DNA of 64,000 bases from Glaciecola sp947496235 (GTDB lineage Bacteria; Pseudomonadota; Gammaproteobacteria; Enterobacterales; Alteromonadaceae): the NCBI RefSeq assembly GCF_050306235.1, contig NZ_JBLWFH010000005.1, positions 186,001-250,000 on the forward strand. Reading direction: 5' to 3'. The translations under genes and the position numbers were made by a program. Positions 53,868 to 62,798 of the stretch are shown here, one piece after another; the first letter of the stretch is position 1; each line of letters opens with the position of its first letter. The notes under the pieces are model-generated. The model was not told the DNA's origin. It worked only from the letters and a program-made list of their open reading frames with translations, and searched no databases.

Positions 53868-54836
53868 TTATCCATTGCCTTCATTTGCGGTAAATCTACC
53901 ACGATATTCACTAGGCGATATGGAAAATCGTCGATGAAATGCACGTCTAAACGCATCTGCACTCAAGTAACCGCATGCCTGAGAAATCCGCTCAAGGGGC
54001 CATTTTTTTTCAACTAAAAGTTGGCGAGCATAATCTAGACGCAAGGTTTCAATGTATTTTGCAGGCGCTTGCCCCATTTTGCGGGTGAATTGTCGATAAA
54101 AATTGCGTTCACTCATGGCACAATGATTTGCTAAATCCCCAACACTAAGCTGTCGTTGAAGGTTTTGCATAATAAAGCCCGTTAATGAGGAAAATCCGGT
54201 ATCTGCTTTTTGTTGAAATTTTAGTGGTTCAGAAAACTGCGCCTGATCACCCGCTCTTCTGTAATGCACAACCAAATATCGGGCAACTTGCGTAGATATT
54301 TCAGAGCCTAAATCGTTTTCTACCAAGCGTAAGGCTAAATCAATGCCTGAGGTGATACCAGCAGACGTGGCAAGATCACCATTGTCTACATAGAGATCAT
54401 TTTCACAGACCTTAACCTTGGGGTAGGTTTTGGCCAGTTCATCAACAAATGCCCAATGGGTTGTGGCTTTTTTACCATCTAACAGCCCTGTTTCAGCAAG
54501 TAGAAAAGCACCTGTACATATGCTGGCTATGCGTCTTGTTTGCGGCTTGATTTTTTTTATCCATGAACACAACTTGAGGTGATTTTGTTTATTACGAGCA
54601 CCAGATCCACCTGGAATAATCAGGGTGTCTAGTTCAGAAATATCAGTAAGAGACACATCCGCAAATATCGCCAAACCAGATTCGCTTTTATAGCTTTCTT
54701 GAGACTCCCCGATAAACACAAAGTCATAAGATGCTTTAGCGATTTCCTTTGCCGCTGAGAACACTTCCAATGGCCCAACTAAGTCTTGACTGTTGAGTCC
54801 GTTAAAAAGTAAAAAACCGATCTTTTTGGTTAGCAT
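53868..54836 (-). CDS. GlxA-type transcriptional regulator (DJ-1/PfpI domain plus AraC HTH)
   Basis: 322 residues: DJ-1/PfpI-like domain (about 5-170, with the nucleophile-elbow Cys in ASICTGAFLLAETGLL) and a C-terminal AraC-type double helix-turn-helix (about 215-315: LANHCAMSERNFYRQFTRKM, GYLSADAFRRAFHRRFSISP). This is the GlxA/CdhR group, whose N-terminal domain senses a ligand. Its start follows the stop of the exported DJ-1 gene with no intervening base, so they are co-translated. The likely target is the operon itself or neighbours. Confidence 0.92.
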   Translation of the reverse strand: MLTKKIGFLLFNGLNSQDLVGPLEVFSAAKEIAKASYDFVFIGESQESYKSESGLAIFADVSLTDISELDTLIIPGGSGARNKQNHLKLCSWIKKIKPQTRRIASICTGAFLLAETGLLDGKKATTHWAFVDELAKTYPKVKVCENDLYVDNGDLATSAGITSGIDLALRLVENDLGSEISTQVARYLVVHYRRAGDQAQFSEPLKFQQKADTGFSSLTGFIMQNLQRQLSVGDLANHCAMSERNFYRQFTRKMGQAPAKYIETLRLDYARQLLVEKKWPLERISQACGYLSADAFRRAFHRRFSISPSEYRGRFTANEGNG

Positions 54837-55844
54837 CTAGATGCCTGTATGTTCATCAGAGTGAATTTCTAATGTAATCATATAATGATTCTCATCATTA
54901 AGGGTATCTATTGTAACCCTATGCTCCCAATTTTTGCGTTCACCGCCGTCAACGCCAATAAATTGCAGACTATTGTGTTTTTTATTATCGACTAACTTCC
55001 AATTTTTGTCTGATTCCATGGCTATTTGATAAAAGGATAATAATTGTGTATCGGTAGTTGACGATGTTGTTGCTTTATAAGTAGTGCGCCAATGACTTTT
55101 ATTGCCAAAAGAATAGTCACGTTCAAAATCCACATCTTCTGGCCAATTTATATTGTTATCTGGAAAATACATGTCTGCCATTTGTGCTCTTACAAAACCA
55201 CCAGTCGGGTCCCAATCGTATTCTAAATGCATGGCTAACGTGCGCGCTTTTTCCAAACCCAACACCTTGCTAACCAAGTGTAACGAAGCATCTAAACCAG
55301 AGGATAGCCCTGCAGATGTGATTATTTGTCCGTTATCGACAAAGCGTTTCTCTCTTTGCAGATTAACTTTAGGATAATCTTTTTCAAATCCATTAAGTGC
55401 TCGGTGAAAGGTGGTTGCTGATTTATTATCTAGCAGTCCTGTTTCAGCCAAAATATACGCACCAGTACAAACGGATAAAAGATACTGAGTTGAAGCCTGC
55501 ATTTGTTTTAACCATTCTTTGACAGAAGCATCTTGCATCACATCATGCACATTGCCTCCGGGTACTAATATCGCGTCAACTTGAGGCATATTTGCAAAGC
55601 TAAAGGTAGGTGTGACATCCAGACCCATTACGGTTTTAATTGGTTCACCATCAGTTGAAACGGTAAAAACATCAAATCCAGCTTGCCCAAAAACTTCATA
55701 AGGCCCAGCAAAATCTATAATCTGAACATCATCGAACATGAGTATAGCGACTTTATATTTTGCGTCAGCGGAAGCGAATGTGGATGAAACTACGAGTAAA
55801 AATAGAATTAAATAATACCAAATAGTTTCTAATAAATGTTTCAT
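54837..55844 (-). CDS. Exported DJ-1/PfpI family protein with extra C-terminal domain
   Basis: 335 residues from the Met at 55844, chosen for the AAGGA eight bases upstream. A signal peptide (LILFLLVVSSTFASA) precedes a DJ-1/PfpI domain (about 30-205) with C126 in LLSVCTGAYILAETGLLDNK, close in sequence to the DJ-1 half of the next gene, suggesting duplication. The extra ~130-residue C-terminal part (YSFGNKSHWRTTYKATTSST onwards) is unlike known DJ-1 proteins. Exported DJ-1 relatives are uncommon; possible roles are hydration of isocyanides, glyoxalase or chaperone/ligand-binding functions. Confidence 0.85.
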   Translation of the reverse strand: MKHLLETIWYYLILFLLVVSSTFASADAKYKVAILMFDDVQIIDFAGPYEVFGQAGFDVFTVSTDGEPIKTVMGLDVTPTFSFANMPQVDAILVPGGNVHDVMQDASVKEWLKQMQASTQYLLSVCTGAYILAETGLLDNKSATTFHRALNGFEKDYPKVNLQREKRFVDNGQIITSAGLSSGLDASLHLVSKVLGLEKARTLAMHLEYDWDPTGGFVRAQMADMYFPDNNINWPEDVDFERDYSFGNKSHWRTTYKATTSSTTDTQLLSFYQIAMESDKNWKLVDNKKHNSLQFIGVDGGERKNWEHRVTIDTLNDENHYMITLEIHSDEHTGI

Positions 55845-56097
55845 GGTTGAAGTCCTTAACAATTTAACTTCAGCCTATTTTATATATTTCAATATTGGCA
55901 GTTAGCCACATTTACGACAATTTATGCCAATCATATATTTTTATAAAAACGATAACCAAAAGGTCGGACCATTTTTAGCGCAAATAGCGCCTCATTGATA
56001 TCGACAAACTTAGACATGGCTTGTATTGTTCAAATCTATGTTTTCAACAAGCTAAAAATATAATCAATAGGCTTGTGCATTTTCCGAAGGACTTCAA

Positions 56098-56787
56098 ATG
56101 ACTAAACCATTTTTTTCTCTTTTCCTGATACTTCTTTCTAGTTTTATTTATGCGTCTGATAATCAATTAACACCAAGGGAAAAGGCCGATGGCTGGCAGC
56201 TGCTTTTTGATGGTAAAGACATGTCTCAATGGCGCAATTTTAAGCAAGCAGATTTAAATCCATTATGGGTGATCGAAGATGGGGCGATGAAACTCAGCGG
56301 TCCTAATGGTGGAGATATTATAACCAAGAATAGCTACAAGAATTTCGATTTCAAAATCGACTGGAAAATTGCCAAAGCAGGTAACAGTGGAATTCTCATA
56401 ATGGCGGATGAAGAAGGTAAGTATATCTTTTCACATGCGCCAGAAATTCAAATTTTAGATAACGAACGCCACAGTGACAATAAACTTGAAGATCATCTTT
56501 CTGGCTCCCTTTACGATATGGTAGCGCCGCATGAATCTTCATTTAAACCTGCTGGCGAATGGAATTCTGTACGTATTCGATTGGAGGATAATCTGCTGCA
56601 AGTTTGGCAAAACGATGTCATGACCACTAATATCGTGGTCGGCAGTCTTACTTGGGATAAATTAGTTAAGGCCAGTAAGTTCGCCACCTGGGAAGGCTTT
56701 GGAAAAAATGCTCAAGGGCATATAGGTTTGCAAGATCATGGCGATCAAGTTTGGTTTAAGAACATTAAAATCAAATCTCTAGATTGA
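56098..56787 (+). CDS. DUF1080 (3-keto-disaccharide hydrolase family) exported protein
   Basis: 229 residues with a signal peptide (FFSLFLILLSSFIYA). The lectin-like jelly roll is recognised by GWQLLFDGKDMSQWRNF, DFKIDWKIAKAGNSGIL, EIQILDNERH and GHIGLQDHGDQVWFKNIKI. Members of this family act on 3-keto-glycosides, splitting the oxidised sugar from its partner. The next two genes encode a GMC dehydrogenase and its small subunit, an arrangement consistent with oxidation of a glycoside at C3 followed by cleavage. Start has GGA upstream. Confidence 0.88.
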   Translation: MTKPFFSLFLILLSSFIYASDNQLTPREKADGWQLLFDGKDMSQWRNFKQADLNPLWVIEDGAMKLSGPNGGDIITKNSYKNFDFKIDWKIAKAGNSGILIMADEEGKYIFSHAPEIQILDNERHSDNKLEDHLSGSLYDMVAPHESSFKPAGEWNSVRIRLEDNLLQVWQNDVMTTNIVVGSLTWDKLVKASKFATWEGFGKNAQGHIGLQDHGDQVWFKNIKIKSLD

Positions 56788-56846
56788 TCACGATGTTTTG
56801 TATACCAAGCTAAACAACAGAAGAATAAAAATAAGGAGTTGTAACT

Positions 56847-58526
56847 ATGTCTGATAAAGTCCATCAGGTAGTTGTCGTAGGTTCTGGCGCCGGTGGTGCT
56901 ATGGCCGCCTATGAACTGACCAAAGCCGGTATTCCTGTATTAATGCTAGAAGCAGGTAGAGATTATGATCCTAAAACCGAAACACCTATGTTCAATACAA
57001 ATTATCAAGCGCCGTTAATGGGCACAAGTAACGTAGACAAAGATTTCGGATTTTATGACGCTACTGTGGATGGCGGTTGGACGGTGCCTGATGAGCCATA
57101 TACCACAGGTGAAGGTTCAGAATTTTTATGGTGGCGAGCACGCATGTTAGGCGGGCGGACCAATCACTGGGGACGTTATTCCTTAAGGTTTAGCGAACAT
57201 GATTTTAAAGGCAAATCAAGAGACGGCTTGGGGGCGGATTGGCCGTTTGAATATGATGATATTGCCCCTTGGTATGACAAGACGGAATCTCTGATTGGGG
57301 TTTGCGGTGCAAATATGGATTTAGACGATATGCCTAAATCTTCCCCTGGCGTTTTACAACCACCGCCTAAACCTAGAGTACCCGAACTATTGGTAGCGGC
57401 AGCTGCAAAGAAGCTTGGTATAGCATTAGCGCCAATGCATAGGGCGGTATTAACTCAGCCGCTAGATGACAGACAAAAATGTTTTTATGCCACTAGTTGT
57501 GGTCGAGGTTGCTCTATCGGCGCAGCATTTCAAACCACAACCTCACTGATCCCCATGGCTAAGGCTACGGGATTGTTAGAGGTTGTAACCGATGCCATGG
57601 TGAGCCAAGTTAACACAGATGCTGATGGTAAAGTAACAGGCGTCACTTATGTTAACAAAAAGACCTCAAAATCAAATACTGTTAATGCAAAGATCGTTAT
57701 ATTAGCGGCTAGTGCCTGCGAAAGTGCGCGCATAATGCTCAATTCTAAAAGTGACAAACACCCCAATGGTGTTGCTAATTCCAGTGGACAGGTTGGGCGT
57801 AACATTATGGACTCTACAGGTACTGGATTAGGTGCCACTATCCCTTTATTGAAAAATCGTCCTCGGTATAACGAAGATGGTCACACAGCAAATCATTTAT
57901 TTGTACCCTGGTGGGGACATGAGCAACAAGCTAAGGGCGAATTAGATTTTCCTCGCGGATACCATTTTGAAATTGGTAGCGGTTTTCGCGAACCTGGTGC
58001 TTATGTATCAGGGAATTTCCAAGGTTACGGTGATCAGTTAAAAGACGAAGTAAAATCCAATTATGGCGCCGGTGTCTATTTTGCTCTAAGAGGCGAGATG
58101 CTACCAAACGATAACTGCTATATGGAAATCGATGAGGAAGTTAAAGATAAATGGGGTATCCCAGTGGCGAAATTCCATTGGAAGTGGTCTGAACATGAAA
58201 TTAATCAAGTGGCTCATGGGTTAAAAACAGCCAAGGAAATTTTAACTACAATGGGCGCCGAGGTTGGTGAATTGCCTGCACCAGAAGATGCAATTCTAAA
58301 AGGTGGACAAATCATTCATGAGGTTGGTGCTACTCGCATGGGAAAATCACCAAAAGACTCGGTTTGTAATCAGTGGGGGCAAACCTGGGATTGCGACAAC
58401 TTGTTCGTGATGGATGGTGGTGTCTTTGCCTCAAATCCACATAAAAATTGTACCCTTACCATTTTGACTTTAGCCATGCGAAACGCCAATCATTTAGCTG
58501 GCCAAATTCAACAGGGAGTTTATTAA
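56847..58526 (+). CDS. GMC-family FAD-dependent oxidoreductase (glycoside 3-dehydrogenase-like)
   Basis: 559 residues. FAD dinucleotide motif VVVGSGAGGAMAAYE (G12, G14, G17), MLGGRTNHWGRYSLRF, a Cys-rich stretch DRQKCFYATSCGRGC, ASACESARIMLNS, and the C-terminal active site region HEVGATRMG and NPHKNCTLTIL with the catalytic His/Asn positions. No signal peptide of its own; such subunits are carried across by the Tat-signal subunit encoded next (58528), two bases later. Likely oxidises a sugar or glycoside at C3; electron acceptor (a cytochrome c) is not encoded here. Confidence 0.9.
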   Translation: MSDKVHQVVVVGSGAGGAMAAYELTKAGIPVLMLEAGRDYDPKTETPMFNTNYQAPLMGTSNVDKDFGFYDATVDGGWTVPDEPYTTGEGSEFLWWRARMLGGRTNHWGRYSLRFSEHDFKGKSRDGLGADWPFEYDDIAPWYDKTESLIGVCGANMDLDDMPKSSPGVLQPPPKPRVPELLVAAAAKKLGIALAPMHRAVLTQPLDDRQKCFYATSCGRGCSIGAAFQTTTSLIPMAKATGLLEVVTDAMVSQVNTDADGKVTGVTYVNKKTSKSNTVNAKIVILAASACESARIMLNSKSDKHPNGVANSSGQVGRNIMDSTGTGLGATIPLLKNRPRYNEDGHTANHLFVPWWGHEQQAKGELDFPRGYHFEIGSGFREPGAYVSGNFQGYGDQLKDEVKSNYGAGVYFALRGEMLPNDNCYMEIDEEVKDKWGIPVAKFHWKWSEHEINQVAHGLKTAKEILTTMGAEVGELPAPEDAILKGGQIIHEVGATRMGKSPKDSVCNQWGQTWDCDNLFVMDGGVFASNPHKNCTLTILTLAMRNANHLAGQIQQGVY

Positions 58527-58527
58527 G

Positions 58528-59304
58528 ATGACTGTTGATAAAGATAATTTTAAACAACAAGAAATGTCATACACGCCAAGCATGACTAGACGAGAAAGCC
58601 TGAAATGGTTAGGTATTTTGGCGGCCAGCGCAGCTTTGCCAAGTTTGGGAGCTTGTTCAGACGTCGTTAGCTCTAAGGATGCAAACTTAACGGCGGGGCA
58701 TTGGCCGAAGTTAGATTTAGCGCCAATAAGTGCAAAGGGCTATGGTAAAGATCCTAATATGGTTATTCCGCCAGAATCACCTTGGCCGCTAACGTTATCG
58801 CAATCGCAATTACAACAAGTGGCTGTGGTGGCCGACATTATTCTGCCAGGAAAAGATGGTAATCCAGCGGCATCTAAAATCAAGGTACCGGACGTTGTAA
58901 ATGAATGGATAAGTGCTCCTTATTCTGCTCAGCAGCGAGATCGAATAACCTTTTTAACACTGTTGGCTTGGTTAGATGACGAAGCAAAAATGCGGTTCAA
59001 AAAAGATTTCATATCTTGCTCTAGTGTGCAAAGACTGCAAATAATTGACGATATTGCTTATCAGCACGAGAAGGTATCAGAGGCATTTGCACCACCAACG
59101 TCTGCATTTTCACGTTTTCGCAGTTTTGTACTAGCGGCCTATTTTTGTTCGCCAACAGGCATTAAAGAATTAGGCTATCAAGGCAATGTACCCATTGCTG
59201 GGGATTACCCTGGCCCAACTGATGAGGCCATGGCACACTTAGACGATGTGCTAGATAAACTAGGTTTGTCAGAGTTTGCTTTTACTATGCCAAGCACTGA
59301 CTAA
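58528..59304 (+). CDS. Gluconate 2-dehydrogenase subunit 3 family Tat lipoprotein
   Basis: 258 residues. Twin-arginine signal TRRESLKWLGILAASAALPS followed by GAC lipobox-like Cys, then a domain of the gluconate 2-dehydrogenase gamma-subunit type (LQQVAVVADIILPGKDGNPA, VPDVVNEWIS, SPTGIKELGYQGN). The subunit is needed to export and anchor the partner GMC protein. It starts one base after the GMC stop codon and ends the operon, which is closed by a terminator hairpin. Confidence 0.9.
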   Translation: MTVDKDNFKQQEMSYTPSMTRRESLKWLGILAASAALPSLGACSDVVSSKDANLTAGHWPKLDLAPISAKGYGKDPNMVIPPESPWPLTLSQSQLQQVAVVADIILPGKDGNPAASKIKVPDVVNEWISAPYSAQQRDRITFLTLLAWLDDEAKMRFKKDFISCSSVQRLQIIDDIAYQHEKVSEAFAPPTSAFSRFRSFVLAAYFCSPTGIKELGYQGNVPIAGDYPGPTDEAMAHLDDVLDKLGLSEFAFTMPSTD

Positions 59305-59317
59305 AACGTTAACTTTC

Positions 59318-59344
59318 GACTGCAAGTCACTAAGACTTGCAGTC
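59318..59344 (+). terminator. Terminator of the DUF1080-GMC operon
   Basis: GACTGCAAGTC, ACTAA, GACTTGCAGTC: perfect 11-bp stem, with a T-rich stretch 10 bases downstream. Confidence 0.7.
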
Positions 59345-59379
59345 TCACATAATTGTTTTTACTTAGTGGATTTTCGTCA

Positions 59380-60057
59380 TTGAAACTTATTTTGTTACCA
59401 GGAATGGACGGAACGGGAGATTTATTCCAACCCTTACTAGAGCAACTCCCAAATTCTTTAGATATTGAAGTTATTCCGTTAAATAGTTTAGAGGGGAATT
59501 CATATTCTGAACAGATAAATGAAATTGTGACTAAATTAGGCAACCATCCAATTACCCTTATAGCCGAATCCTATTCAGGTAGAATTGCTTATGAACTCGC
59601 TAGAATTCTGCGAAATCAGGTAGTACAGATAATATTTATAGCCAGTTTTATAACGCCACCTATATTTCTTTGTAAAATTGGTCAATTTCTACCAAAGAAT
59701 GCTTTTAATACTAGGTATTTGCCTAGAGCGCTTCTTGATTATATTGGCTTCAGCGGCTTCGGTGACCAAGAGCTAAAGAATTGGATTTCGAGTGTCATTC
59801 AAACTGTACCTTCGAAGACCTTTCACCGACGTATTAGCAACATGGCGAATTTATCTCCCCCAGAAGAAAAGCTAGAAGTTGTAACTACTTACCTGCGCCC
59901 TACAAATGATCGACTAGTAGAAGCATCGGCTGTTAAGCAATTGACCAAATTTCTACCTAAAACAAATGTAATTAATATTGAAGGTGGGCATTTTATTGCG
60001 CAAACAAATCCCTTAATTTGTGCTCAAATAATTATCAATAGAGTCGTTGGAGCCTAA
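59380..60057 (+). CDS. Alpha/beta hydrolase
   Basis: 225 residues from a TTG start at 59380 with AGTGGA nine bases upstream; an earlier TTG at 59353 is less likely. Begins KLILLPGMDGTGDLFQPL (oxyanion loop) and has ESYSG as nucleophile elbow (usual GxSxG with first Gly replaced by Glu). A late Asp (TNDRLV) and His (EGGHFIA) complete the triad. Cytoplasmic; substrate unknown. Low-GC and unlike its neighbours in style, but no sign of transfer beyond that. Confidence 0.8.
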   Translation: MKLILLPGMDGTGDLFQPLLEQLPNSLDIEVIPLNSLEGNSYSEQINEIVTKLGNHPITLIAESYSGRIAYELARILRNQVVQIIFIASFITPPIFLCKIGQFLPKNAFNTRYLPRALLDYIGFSGFGDQELKNWISSVIQTVPSKTFHRRISNMANLSPPEEKLEVVTTYLRPTNDRLVEASAVKQLTKFLPKTNVINIEGGHFIAQTNPLICAQIIINRVVGA

Positions 60058-60201
60058 TTTTTTATTGTTTTGGCTGACAAATAAAACTTGAATTTGTCCA
60101 AATTTGCCCTCATCTACGTACTTAATTGCTTCAAGAACTCAACTAATAGTTTTACGGTCTCAGTAACTTACCTTAGCATTTCACTATATTGTAGATAATT
60201 G

Positions 60202-60828
60202 ATGTTTGATAACGTTTTGCACGATTTTTTAATAATTTGGGCTACTATAGATCCTATTGGCACTATGGCTTTGTTTGCCGGGTTGACGGCAACGCTTCCA
60301 GCGAAAGAGCGTCGAAAGACCGCTTATAAAACTATCTTGTATGCTTCATTGATTTTGATTGGCTCCATTGTACTTGGCCAAATATTGTTAACATCAATGG
60401 GCATCAGTTTATTGTCGTTTCAGGTAGCGGGTGGCATCATACTTTTCCTATTCGGGTTACAAATGATCTTTACCCACAATAATATGGACGAAACTACAGA
60501 GCCAAGACACGATATTTCCGTTTTTCCTTTGGCAATACCAGCCACGGCCTCACCCGGTGCTATTCTTGCGGTGATTTTAATCACTGATAACAATCTTTAT
60601 TCTATTGAAGAGCAAATGGTTACTACTGCTACCATGCTTATTGTACTCTTAATTACCTTGGTATTGATGTTACTTTCTGGCCGCATAATAAGGATGATTG
60701 GTTTGGGCGGAGCATCTTTATTGACGCGATTAATGGGCATGATATTAGCTGCACTATCAGTTGAATTTATTTTGGAAGCGTTTGGATTAGAGCAAGGGCT
60801 TAATGCAATGGTATCCTTGGTAGGTTAG
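60202..60828 (+). CDS. MarC family membrane protein
   Basis: 208 residues with six membrane helices; IDPIGTMALFAGLT and FQVAGGIILFLFGLQMIF are family hallmarks, and PLAIPATASPGAIL marks the second repeat. MarC/YchE/YhgN proteins sit in the inner membrane; despite the name, no antibiotic role is established. ATG 60202 chosen over TTG 60199. Confidence 0.88.
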   Translation: MFDNVLHDFLIIWATIDPIGTMALFAGLTATLPAKERRKTAYKTILYASLILIGSIVLGQILLTSMGISLLSFQVAGGIILFLFGLQMIFTHNNMDETTEPRHDISVFPLAIPATASPGAILAVILITDNNLYSIEEQMVTTATMLIVLLITLVLMLLSGRIIRMIGLGGASLLTRLMGMILAALSVEFILEAFGLEQGLNAMVSLVG

Positions 60829-60934
60829 TTAATTCAGCTGATTTTGGGGCTTACAACATTCGTTGCAATTTATTTCGAGCCTTAAGCGTTGGGCATTCTA
60901 ACCCCAAGGAAAATGAAGTTGAAATTTGTTGAAA

Positions 60935-61213
60935 CTAATTTCGATATAAAGTCTTAATTAAGTGATATCCGAAGCGGGTTTTAACCGGACCATGCACTAC
61001 CAAAATATCTTTTTTGAAGACTATATCATCAAATGCCTTCACCATTTGACCGCGTCGAAATTCACCTAGATCACCGCCTTTTTTCCCAGACGGACAAATG
61101 GAGTGTTTTTTGGCAAGAGAGCCAAAATCCTTCCCCTTTTTAATTTGATTTAGAATAGATTGAGCTTCGTTCTCGGTTTTTACTAAAATATGCAGCGCGC
61201 AGGCTATAGACAT
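60935..61213 (-). CDS. ppiC: Parvulin-type peptidyl-prolyl isomerase
   Basis: 92 residues, one stand-alone parvulin domain, the size of E. coli PpiC. ALHILVKTENEAQSIL, FGSLAKKHSICPSGKKGGDLGEF and TRFGYHLIK are diagnostic. Cytoplasmic; catalyses cis/trans isomerisation of Xaa-Pro bonds. Monocistronic. Confidence 0.93.
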   Translation of the reverse strand: MSIACALHILVKTENEAQSILNQIKKGKDFGSLAKKHSICPSGKKGGDLGEFRRGQMVKAFDDIVFKKDILVVHGPVKTRFGYHLIKTLYRN

Positions 61214-61250
61214 TATTTATCCTAAGCAACTTTATATGTATGTGCCTATT

Positions 61251-62647
61251 CTACTCCAAAAATACCAATTCAAATTCATTAATTATTTGAGGTGCTGGAA
61301 TTTTAATAATCCTTTCTGCTTTGCCATTAACATCTAAAAATCGTTGAATTACTACGCTATCCCCCTCAATGCTGACAATTTGGTTCCCTTCTACATTCGC
61401 GATACCGTCATCTTGCCAACCACTTACCATGCGTTCGCTAACTGAAATTGGCGGTAATGAAAACACTTTATTGGTAATAGGTAATCCTGGGGTGGTACGT
61501 TTTGTTGGCAGGGCAATTATTTGATAGTTAACCGGAATATACATTTGTCCCAAAGCAGGCAAAGAAAATTGGATTATTGATTCTGAAGCTACTTCGGTAG
61601 CATATAAATCATCTCCAATCTGAACCTCACCCAAATCAAGAGTTTCTAGTTGTCCTGACACTCCTGCAACCAGCGCATCAGCGGCAATTTGACTCACTAG
61701 CTCCTTAGCTACAACGGTGACTCGTTGAGGATTCTGAGGATTATCAAAAGAGGCTGGATCTACATATAATGAATAAGAGATACTATTGTCGAGGTCAAAT
61801 TGAAAGGATATTGGCGCATAAATGGTCGCTTCAAATACCTCAATGCCGTTAAAATTCCCTGAAATTTCAACACCGTAAATAAAGGCAAAGCCCGGAATTT
61901 TGTTCTTGTTGCTTGAAGAGCTGGTACTACATTAAAGTGTTGATCAAACAAAGCTAAGTTTAAATCTGAAGATGCGTTCATTAAGCCTTCTGCCATTTGT
62001 TGCGCTATTTGCGTAAACATCATGGCTGCGAGTGTTTCAAAATCCGTGCAATCCGTTTCGCAATAGTCAGGCAGCACAACTAAGGTCAAATCAAGGGACA
62101 TTGGTTGACATAGGTCATCTTCAGGGTGAATTCTCAAAGGTAATTTCCGGTCGTTATCTTCAACTCGTACTAAGTAGGTAATTCCTGAAACACGAGAGTT
62201 ATTAGATGAAGAGAAAGCGCTATAAGAATTGCTTTCAAATTCAATATCGTCTTGGCGTATGCGTAAAATCGCTAAATCTCCAATTCTTGAGCGAATCCAA
62301 TTGGGTACAGCGGTAGTTTCATTCCAGTTGTTATCTTTAAGGTGGGATAAGGACTGCATGACAAAATCTTCGGCAAAGTGATTAAGTCCACTGCGCTCTA
62401 TAGTTTATAATGTTACCGAATCTAAACTAGGGATAAATTTATTATCTTCGCTGATGCTTAATCTCAGCTGCGCGTTTTCAGAGAAATCTCCATCACCATG
62501 GGCCACTAACAATGGAGGTTGTAGAGTATCACCATTGTTTGAAACTAAATTTCCTTCCACGGCGGTTCTTTCGGGAGGGTGCCCGTGACAACCCATTAAA
62601 ATGAAAGTAATAAGGTATAAAATGGCTGATCCGTTAGCAGTTTTCAT
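61251..62647 (-). pseudogene. Decayed gene for a lipoprotein of unknown function (in-frame stop plus frameshift)
   Basis: Read on the minus strand, an ATG at 62647 starts a lipoprotein signal (LITFILMGC), and the frame runs to a TAA at 62405-62407. The same frame stays open beyond it (TIERSGLNHFAEDFVMQSLS...) to 61760, so the TAA interrupts one gene. A second lesion lies at a T4 run at 61898-61901 (A4 on the coding strand): restoring one base joins ALQATRT to KIPGFAFIYGVEISGNFNG and on to the C-terminus at 61251 (NEFELVFLE). Repaired, the product is about 465 residues, mostly beta-rich and acidic, exported. Three separate frames remain: 62405-62647, 61760-62359 and 61251-61697. Family not recognised. 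A sequencing error could explain one lesion but hardly both. Confidence 0.75.
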
Positions 62648-62770
62648 AGATTGTCCTCGAGTTACTCTCCCTTTATATAAACAGTGCAGTATAAACTTTG
62701 AACAATTAAATAAGATCTATGTATTTACTACCTCAGTTAAATTAAACCTTCCTAAGCGCTTAATTTATTC

Positions 62771-62784
62771 GACCTTTAAAGGTC
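62771..62784. other. 14-base perfect palindrome
   Basis: GACCTTTAAAGGTC in the gap between the decayed gene and the exported protein gene, with TAAGCGCTTA nearby at 62754-62763. It may be a weak terminator for the minus-strand gene ending at 62799 or an operator. Confidence 0.35.
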
Positions 62785-62798
62785 TTTAAATTTTTTGA

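Noticed and set aside
61251..61697. A separate 148-residue gene starting at GTG 61697
   Set aside because: The frame reads on upstream without a break to the region of the homopolymer lesion and joins the previous frame sensibly, so it is the 3' part of a broken gene.
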